The position numbers were made by a program, and so were the translations under genes. DNA of 64,000 bases, from contig NZ_AODK01000007.1 of assembly GCF_000525975.1 (NCBI RefSeq), positions 1 to 64,000 on the forward strand. Direction: 5' to 3'. Shown piece by piece: positions 46,227 through 58,458 of this stretch. This DNA comes from Listeria rocourtiae FSL F6-920. GTDB lineage: Bacteria > Bacillota > Bacilli > Lactobacillales > Listeriaceae. The first letter of the stretch is position 1. Every line of letters starts with the position of its first letter. The notes under the pieces are model-generated. The model was not told the DNA's origin. It ran no database searches and saw only the letters and a list, made by a program, of their open reading frames with translations.

Positions 46227-47530
46227 TTCTGAAGCACCTCATCCTCAGCTTTCTTCATATCGTTCCAAGCTTTTGCAGGTTTTTTCTCACCGCGAACGAC
46301 TGGGTTCCATGCTTGCTCACCAATAATTTGTTGAATGTCATTGTAATCCGCATTATCCATCGCTGGAATTGCGTTTGGAACGTTTTCTGCATATACTTTT
46401 AGCGCTGGATTTTCTTTGAAGAATTCTGTGAATATCGCGTTTTCTGTCGCATCATCACGCGCCGGAATTAAGTTCGTTGTTTCTAGGAATTTCAAGTCGT
46501 TTTTATCGTTACTGTAAACGAAATCAAGAAATTTAACTGCTGCTTGTTTCTCAGCATCTGTTGCTTGCGCGTAGAAGACAATTCCTTTTGCATCTGAGTA
46601 TGTGTTTACATTCGCTTCCTCTTTTAGTGCATCCGGAACCGGTGGCGTGCTAACTGTGTAAGTTTCACCATTTTTTAGCTCTGGGAATTTCTCTGCCCAG
46701 TTTGGAAATGACCACGGACCAAGATCAGCCATAATGCTCGTTCCTGTTTCAAATGGATCTGTCGCTTGTCCTGCAAGTAATAGATCCTTTTTTTGTAATT
46801 CGGACATAAACGTTAGCAATCCTTTTCCAGCCTTATCATCTGCTACCAATTTGCCATCTTTTACAAACGGGTTACCTTTTGATGCAGCATTGTATAGTGG
46901 GAAGAAGTCGAACCAGCGCATCCAAGCAGTCGGATCTGCCAAATCTGCTTTTGCCCAAATAACTTTATCTGGATATTTTTCTTTTAGCTTTTTACCTGCT
47001 GCAAGTACCTCGCTATATGTCTTTGGCGTTTCATTTACACCAATTTCTTTCAAAATATCAGTACGCCATGCAAAAAGAATCGGGTTCGAGTAAACGGGGA
47101 ACACGTATTGGTTACCATCCGAGAACTTCCAAGCGTCTAAACTATCTACCATTTTACGTTTTTCTGCTACTTCTTTCATACCATCGATTTTGTTAATTGG
47201 TACGATTGCTTTGCTGTCTGCCAATTGTGCTGCGAAACTACGATTTATATTTTCCGAAATAGTTGGTGCGGTTTTTGACGCAATAGCAGCTTGCACTGTT
47301 GCTTCGGAGGATGGACTTTCTTTCATTTGTGATACGTCTATTTTAATATCTGGATTTTCTTTCTCAAACGCTGTTGCCATTTCTCCCCAAAATTTCATTT
47401 GCGTTGGATTTGGTGCAGCCCAAAAAGTTACTTTTGTCTTGCCATCAGCCGACGCATCGTCTTTACTTCCCGAGCCACATCCCGCTAGCAAACTCCCTAC
47501 CATTGCTACGGATAAAACAGAAAACACCAC
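46223..47530 (-). CDS. Sugar-binding lipoprotein of ABC importer, signal peptide frameshifted
   Basis: Extracellular solute-binding protein of the CUT1 type, about 435 residues, with mature sequence KVTFWAAPNPTQMKFWGEMATAFEKENPDI. The lipobox is LLAGCGSGSK. As read, the frame can only start at GTG 47530 without a ribosome site. An ATG at 47546, behind a ribosome site (AGGAGG, rc of CCTCCT), gives MKLKK and then an A8 run (47531-47538). With seven A it continues MKLKKVVFSVLSVAMVGSLL, a perfect lipoprotein signal. So the real gene most likely starts at 47546. It is first in the operon, just after the operator. Confidence 0.88.
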   Translation of the reverse strand: MVFSVLSVAMVGSLLAGCGSGSKDDASADGKTKVTFWAAPNPTQMKFWGEMATAFEKENPDIKIDVSQMKESPSSEATVQAAIASKTAPTISENINRSFAAQLADSKAIVPINKIDGMKEVAEKRKMVDSLDAWKFSDGNQYVFPVYSNPILFAWRTDILKEIGVNETPKTYSEVLAAGKKLKEKYPDKVIWAKADLADPTAWMRWFDFFPLYNAASKGNPFVKDGKLVADDKAGKGLLTFMSELQKKDLLLAGQATDPFETGTSIMADLGPWSFPNWAEKFPELKNGETYTVSTPPVPDALKEEANVNTYSDAKGIVFYAQATDAEKQAAVKFLDFVYSNDKNDLKFLETTNLIPARDDATENAIFTEFFKENPALKVYAENVPNAIPAMDNADYNDIQQIIGEQAWNPVVRGEKKPAKAWNDMKKAEDEVLQK

Positions 47531-47572
47531 TTTTTTTTAATTTCATCTTCCATGTCCTCCTAGTTAGATCAT

Positions 47573-47605
47573 AATTGTAATTTTGTAAGCGCTTGAATTA
47601 CAATT
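47573..47605. promoter_or_regulatory. 33-bp palindromic operator with cre-like core
   Basis: AATTGTAATT (47573-47582) and AATTACAATT (47596-47605) are perfect inverted arms. The centre TTGTAAGCGCTTG is itself a palindrome around AAGCGCTT. The core TGTAAGCGCTTGAA (47584-47597) matches the CcpA cre pattern TGTAARCGYTTACA at 12 of 14 positions. It overlaps or lies just after the predicted transcription start of the sugar operon, so it may bind CcpA, the divergent LacI-family protein, or both. Confidence 0.75.
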
Positions 47606-47607
47606 AC

Positions 47608-47636
47608 ATTATTACATTACCATTTTGTAATGTCAA
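47608..47636 (-). promoter_or_regulatory. Promoter of the mannoside operon
   Basis: On the minus strand TTGACA (47631-47636) is followed after 16-17 bases by TAATAA/AATAAT (within 47608-47614). Further GTAATGTAAT-type repeats flank it (47605-47720), possible extra half-sites for the LacI-type regulator. Confidence 0.7.
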
Positions 47637-47727
47637 CAATTACTTTCGTGTACCATTTAATAAATAGTGCTTTTATACGTATAAATAATCCGTTTACAAT
47701 TACATTACAAATTACATTACTTTTCAA

Positions 47728-47756
47728 TTGCTTTCTAGAACTAATACTCTTATAAT
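47728..47756 (+). promoter_or_regulatory. Promoter of the lacI-family gene
   Basis: TTGCTT (47728-47733), 17 bases, TATAAT (47751-47756). The ribosome site AGGAGG follows just before the ATG at 47792. The short repeated ATTACATTAC units just upstream fit autoregulation. Confidence 0.7.
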
Positions 47757-47791
47757 GAAATGAGAGAAAGTCCCATCTAGGAGGAAAATGA

Positions 47792-48797
47792 ATGAAAAAA
47801 GTCACGATGCAAGATATTGCTGATGCACTACATATTTCAAAAAACTCAGTATCACAAGCTTTAGGGAACAAAAATGGCGTCGGCGAACAAACAAAGCGAC
47901 TCGTTTTGCAAAAAGCTGATGAAATGGGTTACCAATACAAAAAAGATGTGATTTATACGCCTACGGATAATCAATTTGCCCTTGTGGCAACAGAATTCGC
48001 TTTATCACAAAAAAGTTTTTTTTGGAGAGATTTGCCTAAGTTTGGAGCAAGAGATGACTGCTCGTGGTTTTTATTTATCGACACTCGCTGTCGGGCCAGA
48101 GGCGATTGCCTCAAACCTTTTGCCACGTGAATTAAAAGAGAAGAATTGGCGAGGTATTTTTATTTTATCGCACATTAGTGATGTTTTTGTGAAACAGATT
48201 TTGGCGTTAGATGTGCCGACAGTGATGATTGATCACCATGATCCTCATTTGCGAACGGATACGATTTTGTCACAGAATAAAGACGGTGCGTTCGTGGCTA
48301 CAGAGCATTTGATAAAACTTGGACACGAGCGAATTGGGTTTGTTGGTGATGTTGATTTTTCACCGAGTTATGAGGAACGTTTTGAAGGATATTCTAAGGC
48401 GCTACGACATTATCAGTTACCAGTGAATTCAAATTATACGATTACAAGTATTAAAGAAGAGCAAGCAGCCTTATTTCAGGCACTGGAAGGCTTGAAAGAA
48501 TTGCCAAGTGCGTGGTTTTGCGTGAACTCAGGGCTTGGATTTATTTTAAATTCATATTTTCAATCGAAGGGATTTGCGATTCCTGAACAGGTGTCGATTG
48601 TTTGTTTTGATAATACGGAGTTTGCGATATTAGCACAACCGCCTCTGACAACAATGTGTACTGATTTGCGATTTATGGGGAGAAAAGCCGTGGAAACAAT
48701 GGAATGGCGCTTGCGAAATCCGAGTGCTCCGATGGTGAATATAGCGATTGGAACGGAGTTGATTTTGCGGGAGTCAGCAGGGGAATTTAGACATTAG
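47792..48797 (+). pseudogene. LacI-family transcriptional regulator, frameshifted
   Basis: The N-terminus is a LacI helix-turn-helix (KKVTMQDIADALHISKNSVSQALGNKNGV, residues 2-30). The frame breaks at T8 (48016-48023) after LSQKSFF. The effector domain resumes in the next frame as GEICLSLEQEMTARGFYLST, with HLIKLGHERIGFVGD and the SIVCFDNTEFAILAQPPLTT motif, to 48797. Seven T would give one protein of about 334 residues. It is divergent from the mannoside operon and the obvious candidate regulator, probably released by a mannoside or sugar phosphate (inference). Confidence 0.9.
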
Positions 48798-48820
48798 TAG
48801 CTAACTAAAGCCAGAACAAA

Positions 48821-48870
48821 AAAATAAAACGCTACCTAGGACGATATATCCGTAGATAGCGTTTTATTTT
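48821..48870. terminator. Bidirectional terminator between lacI and pyrE
   Basis: A perfect 14-bp outer stem AAAATAAAACGCTA (48821-48834) / TAGCGTTTTATTTT (48857-48870), with further pairing inside (ACG / CGT). It ends the pyr operon on the minus strand and the lacI gene on the plus strand. Confidence 0.9.
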
Positions 48871-48884
48871 GGCGAAGTTATTTA

Positions 48885-49510
48885 TTATTTCCCCCAATTT
48901 TCAGGGTCTTTATTCCACTCTTTCAGTGTTGTCATGTCACCTTCTGATACATAACCTTCATCCAAAGCTACTTCAAGTAATGCATCATAATTGGTTAAGG
49001 CCGCTACTTCCACGTTAGCTGCGCCAAGCAATGTTTTTCCTTTTTCTAATCCGTATGTAAAAATAGCAGCGATTCCTAGTACTTCACATCCTGCTTCACG
49101 CAAAGCTTCTACGGCTGTAATCGAGCTCCCGCCTGTTGAGATTAAATCTTCAATCACGACTACTTTTTGGCCTTTCGAGATAGGACCTTCGATTTGGTTC
49201 CCTTTGCCATGTTCTTTTGCTTTGGAACGAACATAAACCATTGGTAAGTCTAGGATGTCGCTTGCCCATGCAGCGTGCGGAATACCAGCTGTTGCAGTTC
49301 CTGCAAGCACTTCGACACCAGGAAATGTGGTTTTTATTTTTTCTGCAAGTGCTCCTGCGATGAATTGACGTGTTTTTGGAAAACCTAATGTCAGACGATT
49401 GTCACAATAGATTGGTGATTTGATGCCAGATGCCCATGTGAATGGCTCGTTTGGCTGTAAAAATACGGCTTTTATTTTTAGTAGTTGTTCGGCCACTTGT
49501 TTTTCGACAG

Positions 49511-49514
<4 letters not shown>
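48885..49514 (-). CDS. pyrE: Orotate phosphoribosyltransferase
   Basis: Joins orotate to PRPP to make OMP. The 209-residue protein shows [19 protein letters not shown] (orotate site) and the PRPP motif [22 protein letters not shown] chose the ATG at 49514, which overlaps the pyrF stop (ATGA) and has GGAGTGG at good spacing. An in-frame GTG at 49523 lies inside that ribosome site. It is the last gene of the pyr operon. Confidence 0.96.
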
Positions 49515-51888
<2,374 letters not shown>

Positions 51889-51906
51889 CGTTCTCCACCC
51901 CGTTCT

Positions 51907-54900
51907 TTATACTGTTTCGATAACTCGCGCTGGCTCCATCGCTTCCATTTCGAATGACCGCGACTCTAACACACGCAAAATGGCCTCTGCTGTATCGAGT
52001 GACGTACAGACCGGCACACCATTTTCAACCGATTCCCGGCGAATTTGGAAACCATCACGCTCTGGTTGTTTTCCAGTCGTTAATGTGTTCACGACAAGCG
52101 TTACTTGCCCATTGCGAATGTAATCAATCAACGTTTCCTGATTCTCGCCGATTTTCTTCACTTTTGAAACCGGAATGCCTTGCTCTTCTAAAACAAGCGC
52201 CGTTCCAGATGTAGCCATAATAGTGAAACCGATATTTTTAAATCGTTTTGCAAGTGCTGTCGCCTCTGCTTTATCACGATCTGCCACCGTCAATAACACC
52301 GTTCCGTAATCGAGCATTTTCACGCCACTCGCCACAAAACCTTTGTACAAGGCCTTTTCAAGCGTACGATCTTTACCCATAACTTCTCCAGTCGACTTCA
52401 TTTCAGGGCCAAGCGACGTGTCTACGCTACGTAATTTGGCAAACGAGAATACCGGTACTTTCACAAAAATCTCTTGTTTTTCCGGTGCTAAACCTTCTTT
52501 ATATCCAAGTTCTACCAATGTTTTCCCTAAAATAACCTTAGTCGCCACATTCGCCATCGGAATATCCGTAATTTTGCTTAGGAAAGGTGCCGTTCGACTC
52601 GACCTTGGATTGACTTCAATAACAAAAACTTCCTCATCCGCAACAACGTATTGAATGTTCAGCATCCCGATGATGTTTAGACCTTTCGCAAGTCGCGTCG
52701 TGTAATCAACAATCAAATCTTTCACATGTTGCGATAAGCTTGGAGCAGGATAAACCGCAATCGAGTCACCCGAATGGACGCCAGCCCGTTCGATATGTTC
52801 CATAATACCTGGAATCACGACATTCACACCGTCACTAATCGCATCCACTTCCACTTCTTGACCTTGCACGTAACGATCCACAAGCACCGGGTGTTTCGGA
52901 TTTACTTTTACCGCGTTATTCATATAATAACGTAATGCTTCTTCCGATTCCACAATTTCCATCGCACGACCACCGAGCACATACGAAGGGCGCACGAGGA
53001 CAGGGTACCCAATCATTGTTGCCACCGCAATGGCCTCATCGATTGACGTTGCTGTCTTCCCAGCCGGTTGTGGGATTTCAAGCTCCACCAGTGCCTTTTC
53101 AAATTTATCACGATTTTCAGCACGATCGATGTCCTCAAGTGATGTCCCGAGAATTTTTACGCCGCGTTCTGCCAAACCATCCGCCAAATTGATTGCTGTC
53201 TGACCGCCAAATTGTACGACAACGCCCAGTGGCTTTTCAAGTTCGATTACGTGCATTACATCTTCTAGCGTCAACGGTTCAAAGTAAAGTTTATCTGAGA
53301 TACTGAAATCTGTCGAAACTGTTTCTGGATTATTATTGATAATGATTGCTTCATATCCCGCTTGCTGAATCGCCCAAACCGAATGCACCGTCGCATAGTC
53401 AAACTCAACACCTTGTCCAATCCGAATCGGCCCAGAGCCAAGTACAATAACGCTTTCCTTTTCCGTACAAATCGATTCATTTTCCTCTTCGTAGCTACTG
53501 TAGAAATATGGTGTACTAGACTCGAATTCCGCTGCACATGTATCTACCATTTTATAAACCGGAATTATTCCCGCTTCTTTACGAATATCGTATACTTCAA
53601 AGGTTTTCATATTCCAAAGTTTTGCAATCGCTACATCACTGAATCCATTCCGTTTTGCCGCACGTAAGCATTCCAAATCGCCAACATTCGTTGCAATTTC
53701 TGATTCCTGTTCAATAATTTTTGCCAATTTATACAAGAAGAACAAATCAATTTTCGTTTTTGCGTGTAAATCTTCCATCGTCCAGCCTTTGCGGAGTGCC
53801 GCAGCTAAGAAAAACAGGCGGTCATCTTCCGGAAAACAAATTTTGCGTTCCAACTCCTCTAAACTCGCGTTCTCTGCTTCATCCAAATACAGGTGCGCTG
53901 TACCAATTTCAAGGGAGCGAACCGCCTTCAAAAGTGACTCTTCCAAATTCCGTCCAATCGCCATAACCTCACCAGTTGCCTTCATTTGCGTTCCCAAACG
54001 ACGATCTGCTTTTTCAAATTTATCAAAAGCAAAGCGAGGAATCTTCGACACAACATAGTCTAGCGCCGGTTCAAAATGCGCATACGTTGTTCCTGTTACT
54101 GGGTTCTTCATCTCATCCAACGTCAAGCCAACAGCAATTTTCGCAGCTAATTTTGCAATCGGATAACCTGTTGCCTTTGAAGCGAGCGCCGACGAACGGC
54201 TCACACGCGGGTTCACCTCAATAACATAATAATCGTAACTATCCGGGTCAATCGCTAGCTGGACATTACAGCCACCTTCTATTTCCAGTGCTCGGATAAT
54301 TTTGAGCGACACATCACGAAGCATTTGGTATTCCCGATCTGAAAGCGTCTGACTTGGCGCGACAACGATTGAATCTCCTGTATGAATGCCAACTGGATCA
54401 ATATTTTCCATATTACAAACGACCATCGCGTTATCATTCGCATCGCGCATCACTTCATACTCGACCTCTTTAAAACCAGCGATACTGCGCTCAAGCAAAC
54501 ATTGCGTCACCGGACTTAGTTTCAAACCACTCGCCACAATCTCTGCCAAGTCCGCATCATTTAGGCAAATCCCACCACCCGAACCACCGAGCGTATACGC
54601 CGGGCGAACAATAACCGGATAACCAATTTTCGCAACAAAGTTTTTCGCCTCATCCAAACTATGAATAATATCGCTCTCAGGAACCGGCTCACCAAGCTCA
54701 TGCATCAAATCACGAAACGCCTCGCGATCCTCTGCTTTCTTAATCGCTACCAAATCCGTTCCTAAAACTTCCACACCACACTCATCCAAAATGCCAGCTT
54801 CGGCAAGTTCCATCGCCATATTAAGTCCTGTTTGACCACCAAGCGTTGGCAAAATGGCATCTGGGCGTTCCTTCCGAATAATACGCGATACAAAATCAAG

Positions 54901-55110
54901 CGTAATCGGCTCAATATAAACTTTATCCGCCATCTCCACATCCGTCATAATCGTCGCCGGATTCGAATTCACAAGTACAACCCGGTACCCTTCCTCTTTC
55001 AAGCTCAGACACGCTTGTGTTCCCGCGTAGTCAAATTCCGCAGCTTGTCCGATAACAATAGGACCAGAACCAATCACTAAAATAGTTTGAATATCCTCAC
55101 GTTTAGGCAT
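51907..55110 (-). CDS. carB: Carbamoyl-phosphate synthase large subunit
   Basis: Makes carbamoyl phosphate from bicarbonate, ATP and ammonia supplied by CarA. The 1067-residue protein has two duplicated ATP-grasp halves: the first begins [20 protein letters not shown], the second [20 protein letters not shown] near 555. [20 protein letters not shown] and [20 protein letters not shown] lie in matching places. A C-terminal MGS-like regulatory domain follows ([20 protein letters not shown]). It overlaps carA by 8 bases. As the single carAB in the pyr operon it may also feed arginine synthesis. Confidence 0.97.
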   Translation of the reverse strand: MPKREDIQTILVIGSGPIVIGQAAEFDYAGTQACLSLKEEGYRVVLVNSNPATIMTDVEMADKVYIEPITLDFVSRIIRKERPDAILPTLGGQTGLNMAMELAEAGILDECGVEVLGTDLVAIKKAEDREAFRDLMHELGEPVPESDIIHSLDEAKNFVAKIGYPVIVRPAYTLGGSGGGICLNDADLAEIVASGLKLSPVTQCLLERSIAGFKEVEYEVMRDANDNAMVVCNMENIDPVGIHTGDSIVVAPSQTLSDREYQMLRDVSLKIIRALEIEGGCNVQLAIDPDSYDYYVIEVNPRVSRSSALASKATGYPIAKLAAKIAVGLTLDEMKNPVTGTTYAHFEPALDYVVSKIPRFAFDKFEKADRRLGTQMKATGEVMAIGRNLEESLLKAVRSLEIGTAHLYLDEAENASLEELERKICFPEDDRLFFLAAALRKGWTMEDLHAKTKIDLFFLYKLAKIIEQESEIATNVGDLECLRAAKRNGFSDVAIAKLWNMKTFEVYDIRKEAGIIPVYKMVDTCAAEFESSTPYFYSSYEEENESICTEKESVIVLGSGPIRIGQGVEFDYATVHSVWAIQQAGYEAIIINNNPETVSTDFSISDKLYFEPLTLEDVMHVIELEKPLGVVVQFGGQTAINLADGLAERGVKILGTSLEDIDRAENRDKFEKALVELEIPQPAGKTATSIDEAIAVATMIGYPVLVRPSYVLGGRAMEIVESEEALRYYMNNAVKVNPKHPVLVDRYVQGQEVEVDAISDGVNVVIPGIMEHIERAGVHSGDSIAVYPAPSLSQHVKDLIVDYTTRLAKGLNIIGMLNIQYVVADEEVFVIEVNPRSSRTAPFLSKITDIPMANVATKVILGKTLVELGYKEGLAPEKQEIFVKVPVFSFAKLRSVDTSLGPEMKSTGEVMGKDRTLEKALYKGFVASGVKMLDYGTVLLTVADRDKAEATALAKRFKNIGFTIMATSGTALVLEEQGIPVSKVKKIGENQETLIDYIRNGQVTLVVNTLTTGKQPERDGFQIRRESVENGVPVCTSLDTAEAILRVLESRSFEMEAMEPARVIETV

Positions 55111-56191
55111 TTTGCTCCGCTCCCTCCTTCTCCATCATTGCTATAAATTGGTCAAACAAATAATTCACATCACTCGGCCCAGGATTTGCTTCTGGGTGGT
55201 ATTGCACTGTATAAGCCGGAAATTTCTTGTGTGCCAAGCCTTCCACCGTTCCATCGTTCAATTCCACGTGCGTTACAACAATGTCTTTATCCACAAGTGA
55301 ATCGGCATCTACCGCATAGCCATGGTTTTGCGCCGTAAAATCAACACGTCCCGTTGCCAATTCCTTCACAGGATGGTTCGCCCCGCGATGTCCGAATTTT
55401 AATTTAAACGTATCCGCGCCGTTTGCTAAAGCGAAGAGCTGGTGTCCTAGACAAATCCCGAACAGTGGCACTTTTCCTTGCAAACCACGAATCATTTCCA
55501 TCGCTTCTGGTACGTCTTTCGGGTCTCCAGGACCATTGGAAAGCATCACGCCATCAGGATGCATTGCAAGAATTTCTTCTGCTGTCGTGTTATAGGGCAC
55601 GACGGTAATATCACAATCACGACGATTCAACTCACGCATAATGCTACTTTTCACACCGTAGTCTACAAGCACAACCCGTTTTCCTTCACCTGGATTCGTA
55701 AACGCCTTCGAACAAGAAACTTCGCGAACTTGGTCGACTGGAAGGCGCACGGAACGCAGATGATGCAACAACTCTTCACGATTCGCCTTTTCCGGAGCCA
55801 AAATCCCTTTTAGCGTTCCTTCCTGACGAATAATCTTTGTTAATTTACGCGTATCAATTCCCGCAATCCCTGGAATATCTTTTTCCTTCAAAAACTGATC
55901 TAGCGTCATTTGGTTCCGCCAATTTGACGCAAACTCTGCCGCCTCACGCACAACCACGCCTTTGACAGCTGGGTGAATCGACTCAAAGTCGTCACGATTC
56001 ACACCATAATTCCCAACGAGCGGATATGTAAACGTGATGATTTGTCCATAATAACTCGGATCGGTAATCGTCTCCTGATATCCTGTCATTCCCGTGTTGA
56101 AAACAACTTCCCCAATCGTTTCGCGGTCACTACCAATCGCCTCGCCGATAAAATAATTACCATCTTCCAGCATCAAAATCCGTTTTGTCAT
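55103..56191 (-). CDS. carA: Carbamoyl-phosphate synthase small (glutaminase) subunit
   Basis: Releases ammonia from glutamine for CarB. The 362-residue protein has the N-terminal domain ([32 protein letters not shown]) and class I amidotransferase motifs. These are [25 protein letters not shown] (nucleophile Cys) and [15 protein letters not shown] (His/Glu). It lies 3 bases after pyrC and overlaps carB. Confidence 0.97.
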   Translation of the reverse strand: MTKRILMLEDGNYFIGEAIGSDRETIGEVVFNTGMTGYQETITDPSYYGQIITFTYPLVGNYGVNRDDFESIHPAVKGVVVREAAEFASNWRNQMTLDQFLKEKDIPGIAGIDTRKLTKIIRQEGTLKGILAPEKANREELLHHLRSVRLPVDQVREVSCSKAFTNPGEGKRVVLVDYGVKSSIMRELNRRDCDITVVPYNTTAEEILAMHPDGVMLSNGPGDPKDVPEAMEMIRGLQGKVPLFGICLGHQLFALANGADTFKLKFGHRGANHPVKELATGRVDFTAQNHGYAVDADSLVDKDIVVTHVELNDGTVEGLAHKKFPAYTVQYHPEANPGPSDVNYLFDQFIAMMEKEGAEQNA

Positions 56192-56194
56192 GCG

Positions 56195-57475
56195 TTATTC
56201 CACCCCTTCTTCAAAAACAAGCTTACCCTCAGCAAACGTCGCAACCGGCCAACCAATGCAATCCCAACCAGTAAATGGTGTATTTCTACCCTTCGATGCA
56301 AAATTTTCTGGGTTAATCGTGGCTTCTTTTTCCAAATCGATTACTGTCACATCCGCAATACCTCCGATTTCCAGTACACCATACGGAAGATTAAAGCACG
56401 CCGCTGGTTTTACCGTCATCCAATCAATCAATTGCTTGAGTGTCCATTCACCTGTTTTTACAAATTGCGTATAAAGTAGTGGGAATGCTGTCTCCAAGCC
56501 AACGATTCCAAACATCGCTTTCTCCATCGGCAGGTTCTTCTCTTCTGCCGAATGTGGCGCATGGTCTGTTGCGATAAAATCAATTGTCCCATCAAGCAAC
56601 CCTTCTAGCAATGCCGCATGATCTTCTTGCGAACGCAATGGTGGATTCATTTTCCAATTCCCATCATTCTTCGGAATACTCATCTCATTCAAAATCAAGT
56701 GATGTGGCGATACCTCCGCTGTAACGCGAATTCCTGCACGTTTCGCATCACGAACCGCACGAACCGATTCCTTTGTCGAAATGTGACACACATGATAATG
56801 GCAATTCGCCGCTTCCGCAAGCAAAACATCACGTGCAATTTGAACCGATTCCGCAATATTAGGAATACCTGCCAAACCTTGCTCTTTTGCAAAAATTCCA
56901 TCGTGTACAACTCCGCCGTATACTAATGAATTATCCTCACAATGCGCAACAATTGCCATATCAAGTGCCGCAGCTTCCTTCATTGCCTCATACATCGTGC
57001 CAGCCGTTTGAACCCCAACACCATCATCCGTAAAAGCAAATGCCCCTGCTTCCTTCAAAGCTTTAAAGTCTACCAACTCGTCACCTTTCAAGCTCGTTGT
57101 GATTGAAGCGTATGGCAACACACGAACCGCGGCTGTTTCCTTAATCCGATCCACAACCTGTGCCATAACCTCCGCTGTATCCGGCACCGGTTTCGTATTG
57201 GGCATCGCGCAAACCGTTGTGTACCCGCCGCGAGCCGCAGATGCCGTTCCTGTCGCAATCGTCTCCTTATGCTCCCCACCTGGCTCGCGCAAATGAACAT
57301 GCACGTCTACTAATCCTGGTGCAATCAATTTTCCAGCTACATCGATGACACGCGCTCCTTCACTTGCTTCAATCCCATCACCAATCGCCACCACACGACC
57401 ATCTTCAATCGCTACATCCTTCACTACTAAATCCCCAGTTTCCGTCAATACTTTCCCATTTTTCAATACGTACAT
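56195..57475 (-). CDS. pyrC: Dihydroorotase
   Basis: Cyclises carbamoyl aspartate to dihydroorotate. The 426-residue type I dihydroorotase has metal-binding [19 protein letters not shown] near 56-74, [11 protein letters not shown] near 175, [12 protein letters not shown] and the catalytic [14 protein letters not shown] near 300. It overlaps pyrB by 13 bases. Confidence 0.96.
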   Translation of the reverse strand: MYVLKNGKVLTETGDLVVKDVAIEDGRVVAIGDGIEASEGARVIDVAGKLIAPGLVDVHVHLREPGGEHKETIATGTASAARGGYTTVCAMPNTKPVPDTAEVMAQVVDRIKETAAVRVLPYASITTSLKGDELVDFKALKEAGAFAFTDDGVGVQTAGTMYEAMKEAAALDMAIVAHCEDNSLVYGGVVHDGIFAKEQGLAGIPNIAESVQIARDVLLAEAANCHYHVCHISTKESVRAVRDAKRAGIRVTAEVSPHHLILNEMSIPKNDGNWKMNPPLRSQEDHAALLEGLLDGTIDFIATDHAPHSAEEKNLPMEKAMFGIVGLETAFPLLYTQFVKTGEWTLKQLIDWMTVKPAACFNLPYGVLEIGGIADVTVIDLEKEATINPENFASKGRNTPFTGWDCIGWPVATFAEGKLVFEEGVE

Positions 57476-58374
57476 GTCGTCACCCTCATTTCTTTATCTT
57501 GGCACACAGCCTCTAAAATCGCCATTCTAATATAAACACCATTTGTCATTTGTTCTACAATGCGTGATTTTTCGCACTCTACTAAACAATCTGCAATTTC
57601 TACGTCCCGATTCACTGGACTTGGATGCATGATAATCGCGCGCTCCTTCATCTTCGCCGCTCTTGCTTCCGTCAACCCATACAGCGCATGATAGTCCGAC
57701 TTCGTAAAACTAAGCAAGCCATCATGCCGTTCCTCCTGTACACGCAGCAACATAATCACATCCATTTGTTCTACCAAATCGTCCATCGCCATATAGGTCC
57801 CAAGCTCCGCGCAACTCTCACGCATCCACTCCGGTGGCCCAGCAAAAAACACCTCAGCACCCAATCGTTTCAGCGCCTGCATATTTGAATTCGCCACTCG
57901 GCTATGCACGATATCCCCGACAATCGCAACCTTCAATCCTTTAAAGCCACCAAACTCTTCTTTAATCGTAAACAAATCCAGCAATGACTGGCTAGGATGC
58001 TGTCCACAACCATCGCCACCATTCACGACCGCAATACCTAATTTTCGAAGTGGTTCATAATAATTCTCATCCGAATGCCGGATAACCGCAACATCTACAC
58101 CAATTGCTTGCATAGTCAATGCCGTATCATATAGCGTCTCCCCTTTTGTCACACTTGATTTAGATGGGTCGAAAGAAAGAACATCGATGCCAAGCTTCTT
58201 CTCAGCCATTTCAAAACTATTATGCGTTCGCGTACTCGCCTCAAAAAACATATTCACCGCATACATTTGCTTTTTCGGAGTCCAAATTTCCCCTTGCTTG
58301 AAGCGCCCTGCTTGCTCCAATAACTCGCCAATTTCCGCTACAGAAAGTTCCTCCATCGACACTAAATCCTTCAT
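57463..58374 (-). CDS. pyrB: Aspartate carbamoyltransferase catalytic chain
   Basis: Condenses aspartate with carbamoyl phosphate. The protein has the carbamoyl-phosphate motif [39 protein letters not shown] and [13 protein letters not shown] (usually HPGPVNRD). I chose the ATG at 58374, 8 bases after AAAGGTGG; an in-frame GTG at 58386 lies inside that site. A terminator without a PyrR-binding loop precedes it. No PyrI regulatory chain is present, as usual in Firmicutes. Confidence 0.95.
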   Translation of the reverse strand: MKDLVSMEELSVAEIGELLEQAGRFKQGEIWTPKKQMYAVNMFFEASTRTHNSFEMAEKKLGIDVLSFDPSKSSVTKGETLYDTALTMQAIGVDVAVIRHSDENYYEPLRKLGIAVVNGGDGCGQHPSQSLLDLFTIKEEFGGFKGLKVAIVGDIVHSRVANSNMQALKRLGAEVFFAGPPEWMRESCAELGTYMAMDDLVEQMDVIMLLRVQEERHDGLLSFTKSDYHALYGLTEARAAKMKERAIIMHPSPVNRDVEIADCLVECEKSRIVEQMTNGVYIRMAILEAVCQDKEMRVTTCTY

Positions 58375-58416
58375 TCGAACCGCCACCTTTTCTAAAAAAT
58401 GAAATGCTATTTATAG

Positions 58417-58450
58417 GAAAACCTCCAAAATTGCGTTTTTAGAGGTTTTC
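58417..58450 (-). terminator. Terminator between pyrP and pyrB
   Basis: GAAAACCTC (58417-58425) / GAGGTTTTC (58442-58450), with further AAAA/TTTT pairing inside. It begins right after pyrP. The TCCAGAGAGGCT loop seen in the two upstream attenuators is absent from this 84-base gap. Confidence 0.75.
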
Positions 58451-58458
58451 GTAAGATG

